The notes beneath the pieces are model-generated. The model saw only the letters and a list, made by a program, of their open reading frames with translations. It made no database searches and had not been told where the DNA came from. A stretch of 64,000 nt of DNA from the NCBI RefSeq assembly GCF_902506375.1, contig NZ_LR733284.1, forward strand, positions 370,076 to 434,075, read 5' to 3'. Of the stretch, positions 14,046 to 21,482 are shown piece after piece. Each line of letters opens with the position of its first letter. Position 1 is the first letter of the stretch. Origin of the DNA: Microbacterium sp. 8M. GTDB taxonomy: Bacteria; Actinomycetota; Actinomycetes; Actinomycetales; Microbacteriaceae. The translations under genes were made by a program, and so were the position numbers.

Positions 14046-15170
14046 TCAGCCCTGCTCCGCAGGCAGCCACAGCAACCGGTCGTCGCCGTCGCGGGGCGCG
14101 CCCCGGCCGTCGGTGTTGTTCGTGAGCACCCACAGCCCGCCGCCCGGGGCGGCCACGACGTCGCGCAGCCGACCGAACTCCCCGGCGTAGACCGCGCGCG
14201 GTGCCGGATCCGCCGCGGCGAGGTCGACCGTCCAGAGGCGCTCGCCCCGCAGGGCCGCGATGTACGCCACGTCCGACACGATCGCGATGCCGCTCGGGCT
14301 GGCGTCGGCGGGGCGCCACACCGCGACCGGGTCGACGGCGTCGGGCGCGCTCGCCCGGCCCTCGTGGTCCGGCCAGCCGTAGTCGCCGCCCGGCTGGATC
14401 CGGTTCAGCTCGTCCCAGGTGTCCTGCCCGAACTCGCTCGCCCACAGCACCCCGTGGCTGTCCCAGGCGAGGCCCTGCACGTTTCGGTGGCCGAGGCTGT
14501 ACACCGCGGTGCCGAACGGGTTCCCGGGCGCCGGTGCTCCCTCGGGGGTGAGCCGGAGGATCTTCCCGCCGAGGTAGTCGCGGTCCCGGGCGCGGTCGCG
14601 GTCGCCGGCGTCACCCGTGCCCACGTACAGCATCCCGTCCGGCCCGAAGGCGATGCGGCCGCCGTCGTGGTTCTGCGCCCGAGGGATCCCGGCGAAGATG
14701 ACCTCGGTGGTGGCGGGATCCAGTCGCAGCGCGCCGGGGGAGCCCTCCAGACGCATCCGCACGACGCGGTTGTCGTCGCGGGTGGCGTGATAGGCGTACA
14801 GCCAGCGTGCGCCGTCATCGGCGCGCACCGCGATGCCGTTCAGACCCGCCTCGCCTCCGGAGACCACGCCCGGCACGGTGCCCGCATCGCGGAGGCCGCC
14901 GTCGGGGGTCCACTCCCGCACGCGCCCGTCCCCGCGCTCGGAGATGAGGGCGCCGGACCCCACGGGGGCGATGGACCACGGAGCGTTCAGGCCGGCGGCG
15001 AGCGTGGCTGGAACGGTCTGCGCGGGTGACGGCGAGGTCTGGTCGGCCGCGGTGCGCGTCGGGGCCGTGGTGGTGTCCGGGGACGACGGCGTGCAGGCCG
15101 CCAGGGCCAGAAGGACGAGGACCGCACCGAGTGCGGTGGGTAGGGATCCGAGGATCCGGGTGCAGCACAT
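14046..15170 (-). CDS. Lipoprotein PQQ-type glucose/sorbosone dehydrogenase
   Basis: An exported enzyme of 374 residues that probably oxidises aldose sugars outside the membrane. From ATG 15170 the protein starts MCCTRILGSLPTALGAVLVLLALAAC, a lipoprotein signal peptide with lipobox LAAC. A Thr/Ser/Pro linker follows, then the six-bladed propeller of the soluble glucose dehydrogenase/sorbosone dehydrogenase family: LNAPWSIAPV, EAGLNGIAV, NHDGGRIAFGPDGMLYVGTGD, GHRNVQGLAWD, NRIQPGGDYGWPD, SGIAI. The His, Asp and Tyr-rich cofactor-site positions are present. An in-frame ATG at 15245 would add 25 residues before the signal, which is unlikely. Its Shine-Dalgarno GGGAGG lies inside a 17-bp inverted repeat. 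Confidence 0.88.
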   Translation of the reverse strand: MCCTRILGSLPTALGAVLVLLALAACTPSSPDTTTAPTRTAADQTSPSPAQTVPATLAAGLNAPWSIAPVGSGALISERGDGRVREWTPDGGLRDAGTVPGVVSGGEAGLNGIAVRADDGARWLYAYHATRDDNRVVRMRLEGSPGALRLDPATTEVIFAGIPRAQNHDGGRIAFGPDGMLYVGTGDAGDRDRARDRDYLGGKILRLTPEGAPAPGNPFGTAVYSLGHRNVQGLAWDSHGVLWASEFGQDTWDELNRIQPGGDYGWPDHEGRASAPDAVDPVAVWRPADASPSGIAIVSDVAYIAALRGERLWTVDLAAADPAPRAVYAGEFGRLRDVVAAPGGGLWVLTNNTDGRGAPRDGDDRLLWLPAEQG

Positions 15171-15246
15171 GATCGCCTCCCGACTTCCCTCTCCAGAATC
15201 CCTGCCGAACAGGGTTCTCGCCAGAGGTGGTCGGGAGGCGATCATG
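15168..15246. repeat. Perfect 17-bp inverted repeat spanning the start of the sugar dehydrogenase gene
   Basis: CATGATCGCCTCCCGAC at 15168-15184 and its exact complement at 15230-15246, 45 bases apart. The left arm holds the start codon and Shine-Dalgarno of the gene at 14046-15170. Inside, a second imperfect stem pairs GAATCCCTG with CAGGGTTCT. In the mRNA the two arms can pair and hide the ribosome binding site. Confidence 0.85.
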
Positions 15247-15257
15247 CCGCGGGGGCG

Positions 15258-15620
15258 TCAGGCCTTCTCGCCCTGGTCATCGTCGATCAGCGCGAGAAGA
15301 TGCTTCAGCGCGTCCTCGATGCTGCGGTGGTGATACTGGCCGGCGCGGCTCTCGCCGGAGATCACGGCGCAGCGGTGCACGTCGGTGAAGTCGCCGTACG
15401 GGAAGAGATGGCGGCCCTTCGTGCCCTCGTTCTCGTCGGTGTCCTCACCGAGGAACCAGAGCGCGTACTCGTCCATGCCGTGCGCATCGATGTACTCATT
15501 GCCGTCATCGGCGCTGGGCGCGTGCTCGCTCCAGTCGTCCCGCTGATCGTGCACCACGTGCTTGTCCCGCACGAGCGATTGCGCGTGGTGCAGAGCCTTC
15601 TCGTTGAGCTTCACGGTCAT
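15258..15620 (-). CDS. Conserved hypothetical protein of actinobacteria
   Basis: A soluble protein of 120 residues, rich in His, Asp and Glu, with no signal peptide or membrane segment. It reads as a compact domain: LNEKALHHAQSLVRDKHVVHDQRDDWSEH, then YIDAHGMDEYALWFLGED, GRHLFPYGDFTDVHRCAVISGESRAGQYHH and an amphipathic C-terminal helix IEDALKHLLALID. I know similar short proteins from Microbacteriaceae and Nocardioidaceae without a function. The many histidines could bind metal, but no defined motif is seen. ATG 15620 has AAGGAGC 7 bases upstream. It is followed 32 bases downstream on the same strand by nothing, and preceded by a small membrane protein gene. Confidence 0.75.
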   Translation of the reverse strand: MTVKLNEKALHHAQSLVRDKHVVHDQRDDWSEHAPSADDGNEYIDAHGMDEYALWFLGEDTDENEGTKGRHLFPYGDFTDVHRCAVISGESRAGQYHHRSIEDALKHLLALIDDDQGEKA

Positions 15621-15652
15621 CGGCGGCTCCTTCCGCTCTCATCGGATGCCGG

Positions 15653-15817
15653 TCAGGGCGTGCGGCTCCCGGTGATGGAGCGGATCAGCCACGCGATCAC
15701 GGCGAGGACGAGCAGCACGAGTCCCACCCAGAGCAGGAAGTTCAGGGACTGCACGAGGCCACCCGTGATGGCCAGGATGATGGCGACGACGATGATGATG
15801 ATGAAGAGGATGTTCAT
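15653..15817 (-). CDS. Small hydrophobic membrane protein, 54 residues
   Basis: A short frame encodes MNILFIIIIVVAIILAITGGLVQSL, a polar turn, then FLLWVGLVLLVLAVIAWLIRSITG. Two membrane helices with a short Arg-ending tail give a hairpin topology. AAGGAG lies 6 bases before ATG 15817. Small two-helix proteins of this kind (DUF2207- or hydrophobin-like in annotation) are common next to stress genes in Micrococcales, and no function is known to me. Upstream is a copy of the promoter signature described under 15859-15898. Frame, Shine-Dalgarno and hydrophobic periodicity together make it a real gene. Confidence 0.75.
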   Translation of the reverse strand: MNILFIIIIVVAIILAITGGLVQSLNFLLWVGLVLLVLAVIAWLIRSITGSRTP

Positions 15818-15858
15818 GACGGACTCCTTCCACGGGCCGCGGGTGCGACCGACGATTC

Positions 15859-15898
15859 ACCGTAGGCGGCAGCCGCCTCGCTCGCCCAGGGGCTTGAC
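15859..15898 (-). promoter_or_regulatory. Promoter-region signature, copy upstream of the 54-residue membrane protein
   Basis: GTCAAGCCC (from 15898) and TACGGT (from 15864) on the minus strand. The distance between starts is 34 rather than the 33 seen in most other copies. Confidence 0.55.
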
Positions 15899-15929
15899 GG
15901 CGGGGGTCTCGCGGTGGCAAGGGCCCCGA

Positions 15930-16184
15930 TCAGGCGGGCTCGCCCGCCAGATCGGCCGAAGACGGGGCGCTGCGCACCGCTTCCAGCACATCGGCGACCG
16001 TCGCATAGCGGCGTCGGGCCGTGACGGGCCGGAGCCAGACCACCTCGACCTGATCGGCTGAGACCCGGCTCACGCACGCGACGGTGTGCCGTGCATCCGT
16101 GCGGTCGAACCGGTCGTCCAGGATCAGCCACTCGCTCTCGGTCAGGCGGCGCATCTCGAATCGGGGGCTTGTCATCGTCGACAT
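15930..16184 (-). CDS. Small hypothetical protein, 84 residues
   Basis: A soluble protein starting MSTMTSPRFEMRRLTESEWLILDDRFDRTDARHTVACV, continuing through SADQVEVVWLRPVTARRRYATVADVLEAV. The pattern suggests an alpha/beta fold with a short strand-rich middle and a C-terminal helix. Very similar 80 to 90-residue proteins occur widely in Micrococcales without known function. ATG 16184 is preferred to the ATG at 16235 because the family begins near SPRFEMRRL; the in-frame ATG at 16175 is an alternative. It lies in the same group of small stress-type genes as CsbD. Confidence 0.7.
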   Translation of the reverse strand: MSTMTSPRFEMRRLTESEWLILDDRFDRTDARHTVACVSRVSADQVEVVWLRPVTARRRYATVADVLEAVRSAPSSADLAGEPA

Positions 16185-16295
16185 GTCGTTCCCATCTGTT
16201 GCGCCCAGCCTGGACCGGCAGGCCGCCGGAGTCACGCCACTTGACAGCGCTCCCCGCCGGGGGTTACCGCTGCACGCACCGGGGCGACGGACCGC

Positions 16296-16502
16296 TCAGC
16301 CGCCCATCTCGTCCTCCTCGTCGTCGGCCGCCTGATCCGCCGCTTCGAGTGCCTTGTCGATCGCGCGCTCCCGCTTCGCCCGCTCCTCCTCATCGGCGCC
16401 ACGGGCCTCCAGATCCTCATCGCCGAGCACCCTGCCGATCTCGCGCTTGGTCCTGCCGGACAGCTCCTCCACCCGGTGCCGGGCCTCATCACGCAGTGCC
16501 AT
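16296..16502 (-). CDS. CsbD-like stress protein
   Basis: A 68-residue, highly charged, helical protein: ALRDEARHRVEELSGRTKREIGRVLGDEDLEARG followed by an acidic tail. The pattern K/R-E-x-G-x-x-x-G-D-x-x-L-E-A-x-G matches CsbD family proteins, which belong to the general stress regulon in many bacteria and have no known biochemical activity. ATG 16502 has a purine-rich GGAGAGGAGAGGAG leader. Its upstream region carries a good copy of the fixed-spacing promoter signature, back to back with another copy that serves the SDR gene on the other strand, so the two genes are probably induced together. Confidence 0.85.
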   Translation of the reverse strand: MALRDEARHRVEELSGRTKREIGRVLGDEDLEARGADEEERAKRERAIDKALEAADQAADDEEDEMGG

Positions 16503-16526
16503 GTCGCTCCTCTCCTCTCCTGGGCG

Positions 16527-16565
16527 ACGCTCGCACCCCCCTGTCCGCCGTGCGAACGGGTTGAC
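16527..16565 (-). promoter_or_regulatory. Promoter-region signature upstream of csbD-like gene
   Basis: GTCAACCCG (from 16565), 24 bases, GAGCGT (from 16532) on the minus strand; start-to-start distance 33. Confidence 0.65.
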
Positions 16566-16615
16566 AGGATCCGGGCACGTGTCCTCCGTCCCCCCTACGC
16601 ATCGCCCGCGCGGGC

Positions 16616-16654
16616 GTCAACCCCCTCGTAGAGCGCCGCCCGCGCGCTTAACGT
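16616..16654 (+). promoter_or_regulatory. Promoter-region signature upstream of the SDR gene
   Basis: GTCAACCCC (16616), 24 bases, TAACGT (16649-16654); start-to-start distance 33. TAACGT ends 7 bases before ATG 16662, which fits a leaderless or near-leaderless mRNA. Confidence 0.7.
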
Positions 16655-16661
16655 GCCGGGC

Positions 16662-17564
16662 ATGAGCCACAGGACCATCGATTCGCGCACCATGACCGAT
16701 CCACGAACGAAGTACGCCCCGCTCCAGGATCCACTCGAGCCGGGCAACAACCAGCCGGGTCTGCTGGACGAGACGCATCCGCGGCCCGACCACGGCGAGG
16801 ACAGCTATGTCGGATCCGGCCGGCTGCCCGGGCGCCGTGCACTGATCACCGGGGGCGACTCCGGGATCGGACGGGCGGTGGCCATCGCCTTCGCTCGCGA
16901 GGGAGCGGATGTCGCTCTCAGCTATCTGCCCGAGGAGCAGGAGGACGCGGAGGAGACCGCCGAGTGGATCCGCAAAGCGGGACGCCAGGCCGTCCTGCTT
17001 CCGGGCGACCTCACCGAGGAGCAGCAATGCCAGGAGGTGATCGCCGACGCCGCGGAGAGCCTCGACGGGCTCGACATCCTCGTGCTGAACGCCGGGTACC
17101 AGCGCAGCCGCGGCGAGGTCGACGAGATCCCCACGCCGGAGTTCGACCGCGTGATGCGCACCAACCTCTATGCGCCGTTCTGGCTCGCCCGGTCCGCCCT
17201 GCCGCACCTGCCCGCCGGCGCGTCCATCATCGTGACCACTTCCATCCAGGGGTACGACCCGTCGCCCGGGCTGTTCGACTATGCGCTGACGAAGGCGGCA
17301 CTCGTCGCGTTCGTGCAGATGCTCGCCGAGCAGCAGGGCCCGCACGGCATCCGGGTGAACGGCGTCGCACCCGGCCCGATCTGGACGCCGCTGATCCCTG
17401 CGACGGGGTGGCCGAAGAAGCTGCCCACGTTCGGGGAGGACACCCCGCTGGGGCGAGCCGGACAGCCCGCCGAACTCGCCGGCGCCTACGTGTACCTCGC
17501 CTCGGAGGAGGCGTCGTACGTCTCCGGCGGCATCATCCCCGTCACGGGAGGACGGCATCTCTGA
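16662..17564 (+). CDS. Short-chain dehydrogenase/reductase, YghA/YdaD-type general stress oxidoreductase
   Basis: An NAD(P)-dependent oxidoreductase of about 300 residues. The long N-terminal arm (PGLLDETHPRPDHGEDSYVGSGRL) before the Rossmann fold is characteristic of the stress-induced SDR group that includes B. subtilis YdaD and E. coli YghA. The cofactor motif is TGGDSGIGRAVA, then NAG (LVLNAGYQ), and the catalytic triad is in SIQGYDPSPGLFDYALTKAAL (Ser, Tyr, Lys). I choose ATG 16662 because a -10-like TAACGT ends 7 bases before it, as in other leaderless genes here; ATG 16692 (MTDPRTKY) is the alternative and matches the usual family start better. The physiological substrate is unknown. 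Confidence 0.88.
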   Translation: MSHRTIDSRTMTDPRTKYAPLQDPLEPGNNQPGLLDETHPRPDHGEDSYVGSGRLPGRRALITGGDSGIGRAVAIAFAREGADVALSYLPEEQEDAEETAEWIRKAGRQAVLLPGDLTEEQQCQEVIADAAESLDGLDILVLNAGYQRSRGEVDEIPTPEFDRVMRTNLYAPFWLARSALPHLPAGASIIVTTSIQGYDPSPGLFDYALTKAALVAFVQMLAEQQGPHGIRVNGVAPGPIWTPLIPATGWPKKLPTFGEDTPLGRAGQPAELAGAYVYLASEEASYVSGGIIPVTGGRHL

Positions 17565-17625
17565 GCCCGCGCCGGCCCCCGGCGATCCACGCACCCGTCT
17601 CGGCGATCCACGGAAGGAAGACGAC

Positions 17626-18162
17626 ATGAACGACACCCAGGAGCAGACCGGACCGACGACGCACGCGGGATGGGGCGCGGGGCACCCGCGCCTGCTGGTC
17701 TCGTCGCAGGACAGCCGCCTCGTGTTCGAGATCCCCGACGACGGGGCGCGGATCGGCTCGGCGCAGGACTGCGATCTCCGTCTTCCCGGCACGGATCCGG
17801 TGCACGCCTCGATCCGGCACGACTCGAACGACGAGTACGTGCTCTCCATGCACGGAGAGGGCGAGACGAGCGCGAACCTCGAGAAGGCGCAGGATGAGGA
17901 GCTCCGCAGCGACGAGATCCTGCGCACCGGGGCCCGGTTCACGCTGGGACCGTGGCGCCTCGTGTTCATGCGCGACGAGTTCGCCGATCACGGCCGGCCC
18001 TTCGGCGGGCGGCTGGGCGGCGAGTACTCCGACCAGACGATCCAGCCGCCGCGCCCCGATTACCGGGAGCAGTCGCCCGGTGCCCGTGCCGCGTCGCGCG
18101 AGGAGCAGGGCGAGGCGGTGGACGGAGAAGGCCACGCCGACCCGGACGCGGGCCAGCCGTAG
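17626..18162 (+). CDS. FHA-domain protein
   Basis: A soluble 178-residue protein whose middle (residues about 22-115) is a forkhead-associated domain, a phosphothreonine-binding module. The core residues are visible: ARIGSAQDCDLRLPG (Gly-Ser), DPVHASIRH (His) and a terminal strand RFTLGPWRLVFMRDEF. The C-terminal 60 residues are polar, rich in Pro, Arg and Glu, and probably disordered. AAGGAAG lies 8 bases upstream of ATG 17626. It follows the SDR gene by 61 bases and may be co-transcribed. Its phosphoprotein partner is not indicated by the neighbours. Confidence 0.83.
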   Translation: MNDTQEQTGPTTHAGWGAGHPRLLVSSQDSRLVFEIPDDGARIGSAQDCDLRLPGTDPVHASIRHDSNDEYVLSMHGEGETSANLEKAQDEELRSDEILRTGARFTLGPWRLVFMRDEFADHGRPFGGRLGGEYSDQTIQPPRPDYREQSPGARAASREEQGEAVDGEGHADPDAGQP

Positions 18163-18180
18163 TCGAACGGCCGGTCGTCG

Positions 18181-18624
18181 TCAGCAGTCGCAGGTGATCG
18201 CGTCCAGCGGCGCGGTCAGCGGGTCCTTGGCGCGGAGGACCGGACCGTGGTCGTCCTCCACCGGATAGCCTTCCCTGGCCCAGTACTCGAAACCGCCGAT
18301 CATCTCCTTGACCCGATATCCGAGCTTCGCGAACTCCAGGGCGGCGCGGGTGGAGCCGTTGCAGCCGGGACCCCAGCAGTACGTCACGACCGGCACATGC
18401 AGCGGGATCTCGCGCGGTGCGCGGTCAGCGATCTCCGCCGTCGGCATGTGCATCGCGCCCACTATCCGCCCCTGACTCCACGCGGCCTGGCCGCGGGAGT
18501 CGACGAGCACGAACGCGGCGCCGCTCTCCTGGTCGGCGTGCACGTCGGAAGCGTCGGTCTCGAAGGACAGCTTGCCGGCGAAGTGGGAGATGAGCAGGTC
18601 CGTGGGGAGCGCGGTGATCGTCAT
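18181..18624 (-). CDS. Rhodanese-like domain protein
   Basis: A single rhodanese domain of 147 residues. Typical elements are FVLVDSRGQAAWSQGRIVGAMHMPTAEI (the D-S-R and G-A-x-x-x-P pattern) and the active-site loop VVTYCWGPGCNGSTRAA with the catalytic Cys as first residue of the loop, then LGYRVKEMIGGFEYWAREGYPVE. Such proteins move sulfur from donors such as thiosulfate or persulfides. The final Cys-Asp-Cys is an unusual tail that could hold a persulfide or a metal. It is divergent from an Lrp-type regulator 94 bp away, which is a likely controller. Confidence 0.87.
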   Translation of the reverse strand: MTITALPTDLLISHFAGKLSFETDASDVHADQESGAAFVLVDSRGQAAWSQGRIVGAMHMPTAEIADRAPREIPLHVPVVTYCWGPGCNGSTRAALEFAKLGYRVKEMIGGFEYWAREGYPVEDDHGPVLRAKDPLTAPLDAITCDC

Positions 18625-18717
18625 GGCTGAAACGCTATTCACGCACCAGCCGGATCTGAAGGCCCGATCCACGGCAGACGGAGCGGATCGGCGTGGATTT
18701 GATGGCAGTCTTTCCTC

Positions 18718-19179
18718 ATGGCCGTGAATCTCCCGTTCGAGCCCGACAAGGTCGACACCGCGATCCTGAAGGCCCTGCAGACCAACGGCCGGCAGAGCAT
18801 CGCGGACCTCGCCCGCGGCATCAACATGAGCCACAGCGCTGCCGCGGAGCGGGTGCGCCGGCTCGAGGAGGCCGGGGTCATCAGCGGCTACGCGGCACAG
18901 ATCGACCCCGAACGGCTCGGCTTCACGATCCTCGCCTACCTGAGGCTGCGCTATCCCAGCAGCGTCTACGAGCCGCTGCACACGCTGCTCGCCGGGATCC
19001 CGGAGGTCGTCGAGGCGCACCACGTCACCGGCGACGACTGCTTCATCATGAAGGTCGTCGCGACCGGCATGAAGCACCTCGAGCAGATCAGCGGCCGGAT
19101 CGGCACGCTCGGCAGCGTCACCACGAGCGTGGTCTACTCGTCACCGCTCCCGCCGCGCCCCTTGCTCCCGCCCGGTTGA
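18718..19179 (+). CDS. Lrp/AsnC-family transcriptional regulator
   Basis: A 153-residue regulator. The N-terminal winged helix-turn-helix is VDTAILKALQTNGRQSIADLARGINMSHSAAAERVRRLEEAGVISGYAAQIDPERLG, the standard AsnC form. The C-terminal RAM domain (ILAYLRLRYPSSVYEPLHTLLAGIPEVVEAHHVTGDDCFIMKVVATGMKHLEQI) binds amino acids or similar effectors and forms octamers. It faces the rhodanese-like gene across a short promoter region. The effector cannot be told from sequence, but a link to sulfur amino acids would fit the neighbour. Confidence 0.9.
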   Translation: MAVNLPFEPDKVDTAILKALQTNGRQSIADLARGINMSHSAAAERVRRLEEAGVISGYAAQIDPERLGFTILAYLRLRYPSSVYEPLHTLLAGIPEVVEAHHVTGDDCFIMKVVATGMKHLEQISGRIGTLGSVTTSVVYSSPLPPRPLLPPG

Positions 19180-19212
19180 GCGCTCGGGGCGTCCGCAACG
19201 TCGCGGCACCCG

Positions 19213-19434
19213 CTAGTCGACCATCTCCTGCTGAGTGCGGATGAACCGGCGGTCGCCGTCGCTGAGCCGCGCGGACGGATCGACGGTCGCATCCGTGATC
19301 CGCTCGATCTCCTCGCGGACCTCGTCGGGCACGACGCCCTCGTCCGCGTCCTCGAGCAGCTGCTTGGATCGCGCGGACAGCCGCGGCCACCACTGGTGGA
19401 TCTCCGGCAGCATCGGGATCTCTGGCTGGGACAT
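19213..19434 (-). CDS. Small hypothetical protein, 73 residues
   Basis: A soluble, mainly helical protein: MSQPEIPMLPEIHQWWPRLSARSKQLLEDADEGVVPDEVREEIERITDATVD, ending DRRFIRTQQEMVD. The PEIHQWWPRLS start with paired Trp is a recognisable pattern of short actinobacterial proteins without a known role. ATG 19434 is 32 bases after the stop of the SRPBCC gene on the same strand, with GAGAGGAG in front, so the two are probably co-transcribed. No cofactor or DNA-binding motif is visible. Confidence 0.72.
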   Translation of the reverse strand: MSQPEIPMLPEIHQWWPRLSARSKQLLEDADEGVVPDEVREEIERITDATVDPSARLSDGDRRFIRTQQEMVD

Positions 19435-19466
19435 GGTGTGCTCCTCTCGTGGCGGGACCGGGCCGT

Positions 19467-19922
19467 TCACAGCGGGACCGGTGGCTCGGACTCCTGGCCG
19501 TCCTCGACGCGATGCTTGAACTCCAGCAGGTCGCGCTCCGCGATCTGCCGATCGATGCCGAGCCGGGCGCCGGTGCGCTCCAGGAAGGACTCCGGAACCC
19601 ACACCAGGCGCAGCTCCAGGCGGGTGCGATCAGGGCCCAGGGGCGTGAACATCACGATGCCGTTGTGCTGCTTGCCGGCGTCGCTCGTCCAGCTGATCTG
19701 CTGGTTCGGGACGTCCTCCACGGTCGTGGCGTAGAAGGAGCGGCGCAGCCCGCCGACCCGGGCATCCCAGTGCGTGACGTCGTCGTCCACGCGCTCGACG
19801 CGCTCGACGCTGGGCAGAAGAGCGGGGAGATCCTCGAAGTCGGTCCAGCGGCGGTACACCTCGTCCGCCGGCTTCGCGATCTCCACCGCGGCATCCATCG
19901 TGCTGATCATGATGCTCTTCAT
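19467..19922 (-). CDS. SRPBCC-family protein (polyketide cyclase/dehydrase-like)
   Basis: A 151-residue protein of the START/Bet v1-like fold with a hydrophobic ligand cavity. It has the family pattern AAVEIAKPADEVYRRWTDFEDLPALLPSVERVERVDDDVTHWDARVGG and the C-terminal long helix GARLGIDRQIAERDLLEFKHRVE. In actinobacteria these proteins are often stress-induced and of unknown substrate. ATG 19922 begins only 6 bases after a TAGCGT hexamer, which points to a leaderless mRNA, and the promoter signature lies upstream at the standard spacing. It probably forms a unit with the 73-residue gene that follows. Confidence 0.85.
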   Translation of the reverse strand: MKSIMISTMDAAVEIAKPADEVYRRWTDFEDLPALLPSVERVERVDDDVTHWDARVGGLRRSFYATTVEDVPNQQISWTSDAGKQHNGIVMFTPLGPDRTRLELRLVWVPESFLERTGARLGIDRQIAERDLLEFKHRVEDGQESEPPVPL

Positions 19923-19928
19923 GGCGCC

Positions 19929-19967
19929 ACGCTAGGCGCCGACGCCGCTTCGCGCGCAGGGGTTCCG
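19929..19967 (-). promoter_or_regulatory. Promoter-region signature upstream of the SRPBCC gene
   Basis: CGGAACCCC (from 19967), 24 bases, TAGCGT (from 19934) on the minus strand; start-to-start distance 33. The ATG follows after GGCGCC. Confidence 0.6.
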
Positions 19968-20013
19968 GTCGGCGGCGGGGCGACGTATCATCGCCAGTCC
20001 CCAGGTCTAGCCC

Positions 20014-20023
20014 GAAGCGCTTC
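20014..20023. promoter_or_regulatory. LacI-type operator upstream of the ABC sugar importer
   Basis: GAAGCGCTTC is a perfect 10-bp palindrome with the central CG step common to LacI/GalR-family operators. It lies 74 bases before the start of the importer operon. No lacI-type gene is next to it, so a distant regulator would be involved. Confidence 0.5.
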
Positions 20024-20027
20024 TCAG

Positions 20028-20066
20028 ATCAACCCCCTGTCCGGCGGCCCGCAGTCCTGCCATCGT
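20028..20066 (+). promoter_or_regulatory. Weaker promoter-region signature before the ABC sugar importer
   Basis: ATCAACCCC (20028), 24 bases, CATCGT (20061-20066); start-to-start distance 33. The hexamer matches TAGCGT at four of six positions. Confidence 0.4.
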
Positions 20067-20096
20067 GCGGTGCACACCCCAATGGAAGGACGGATC

Positions 20097-21482
20097 ATGA
20101 GAGCTCGGGCAGGGCGGAAGGCAGGTGCCGTCGCGGTGCTGGCGCTGGCGATGATCGCGAGCGGCTGCGCCGTCGGAACGGGCGGCGGCTCAGGCGCCGA
20201 CGTGAAGTACTCGCGGGATGAGGCGCTGCACGGCGACCTCACGATCATGGGGTTCTCCGGGGTCGACGAGATCGCGACGACGCGCATGGACGACGCCAAG
20301 AAGGGCCTCGGCGGCGTGACCGTCAAAGCGGCTGAGGGCGACTTCGACCTTCAGCAGTTCCTCTCGTCCGTCGCGGCCGGGAAGCCGCCGTCCCTCATCT
20401 ACGTGAGCCGGAACCAGGTCGGATCCCTCGCGGCCCGTGGTGCGATCCTGCCACTGGACGCGTGTGTCGACGGGGAGAAGATCCCGAAGGACGACTTCAT
20501 CCCCTCCGCGCTCGCGCAGGTCACCCTGGACGGGCACGTGTACGGGATCCCGGAGTTCGACTCGGTGCAGATCGTGATGGCCAACCGCTCCCTGCTCGAC
20601 AAGGCGGGCAAGAAGCTCTCCGACGTGAACGGCAGCGACTGGGAGGCGATGAGCAAGGCGGCCACGGCGCTCACCGCGCACGCCGGATCCGGGCTGTCCG
20701 TGATCGGCGTCGACACCAAGCTCCCCGAGTTCCTGCCGCTGTGGGCGAAGGCCAACGGCGCCGACCTGATCTCGGCGGACGGCCGCAAGGCCCAGCTCGA
20801 CGATCCGAAGGTGGTCGAAGCCCTCACCTGGGCGGCCTCGATCTACAAGGACGAGGGCGGGTTCGGCGCGGTCAAGGCGTTCCGTGACTCGGCCGACTTC
20901 TTCGGGGCCGGCAACCAGTTCGCGACCGGCACGCTCGGCGCGATGCCGATGGAGCAGTGGTACGTGAACGTGCTCAACGAAGTCTCGCCGGACGCCCCGA
21001 TGGCCTTCGACACGGTGCACGAGCGCAAGGGCGGCCCGATCGCCTTCGCCTCCGGATCCGCCTGGGCCATTCCCGCCAAGAGCGCGAATCCTCAGGCCGC
21101 GTGCCGCTTCGCCCGCATCATGACCTCGACGCAGGCGTGGATGGACGCGGCGAAGGCGCGTGCGGACGCCAGGACGAAGGACGGCAAGGCCTTCACCGGC
21201 GTGCTGACCGGCAACCGCGCCGTCGACGAGAAGATCAAGCCCATGACCGAGGGGGCGGCCGAGCCCTGGGCGTCGGCGATCTCCGCGATGTACACGGCGG
21301 ACCAGCACACCTTCTCGCTCCCGGCGAACCCGGCGGACGCGGAGTTCACGGCCGCGATGAACGACGCCGTCAACGCCGTCCTGAACGGCCAGAAGTCGCC
21401 GAAGGACGCGCTCGCCGCGGCCCAGAAGCAGGCGCAGCAGGCCCTCGACAAGGGCTGGGCGGCGCTGGAGAAGAAGAAGTGA
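20097..21482 (+). CDS. ABC sugar transporter substrate-binding lipoprotein
   Basis: The extracellular receptor of a carbohydrate ABC importer (CUT1 type), 461 residues. A lipoprotein signal peptide (AGRKAGAVAVLALAMIASGC) ends in lipobox ASGC. The mature part is a two-lobed family-1 binding protein with the usual hinge-side segments SLIYVSRNQVGSLAARGAILPLD, HVYGIPEFDSVQIVMANRSLLDKAG and LGAMPMEQWYVNVL. The C-terminus has a Lys/Ala/Gln-rich helix. ATG 20097 has GGAAGGA 7 bases upstream. The stop overlaps the GTG start of the first permease. Substrate probably an oligosaccharide; the exact sugar cannot be inferred. No ATPase gene is in this cassette, so a shared MsiK-type ATPase encoded elsewhere is expected. 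Confidence 0.9.
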   Translation: MRARAGRKAGAVAVLALAMIASGCAVGTGGGSGADVKYSRDEALHGDLTIMGFSGVDEIATTRMDDAKKGLGGVTVKAAEGDFDLQQFLSSVAAGKPPSLIYVSRNQVGSLAARGAILPLDACVDGEKIPKDDFIPSALAQVTLDGHVYGIPEFDSVQIVMANRSLLDKAGKKLSDVNGSDWEAMSKAATALTAHAGSGLSVIGVDTKLPEFLPLWAKANGADLISADGRKAQLDDPKVVEALTWAASIYKDEGGFGAVKAFRDSADFFGAGNQFATGTLGAMPMEQWYVNVLNEVSPDAPMAFDTVHERKGGPIAFASGSAWAIPAKSANPQAACRFARIMTSTQAWMDAAKARADARTKDGKAFTGVLTGNRAVDEKIKPMTEGAAEPWASAISAMYTADQHTFSLPANPADAEFTAAMNDAVNAVLNGQKSPKDALAAAQKQAQQALDKGWAALEKKK

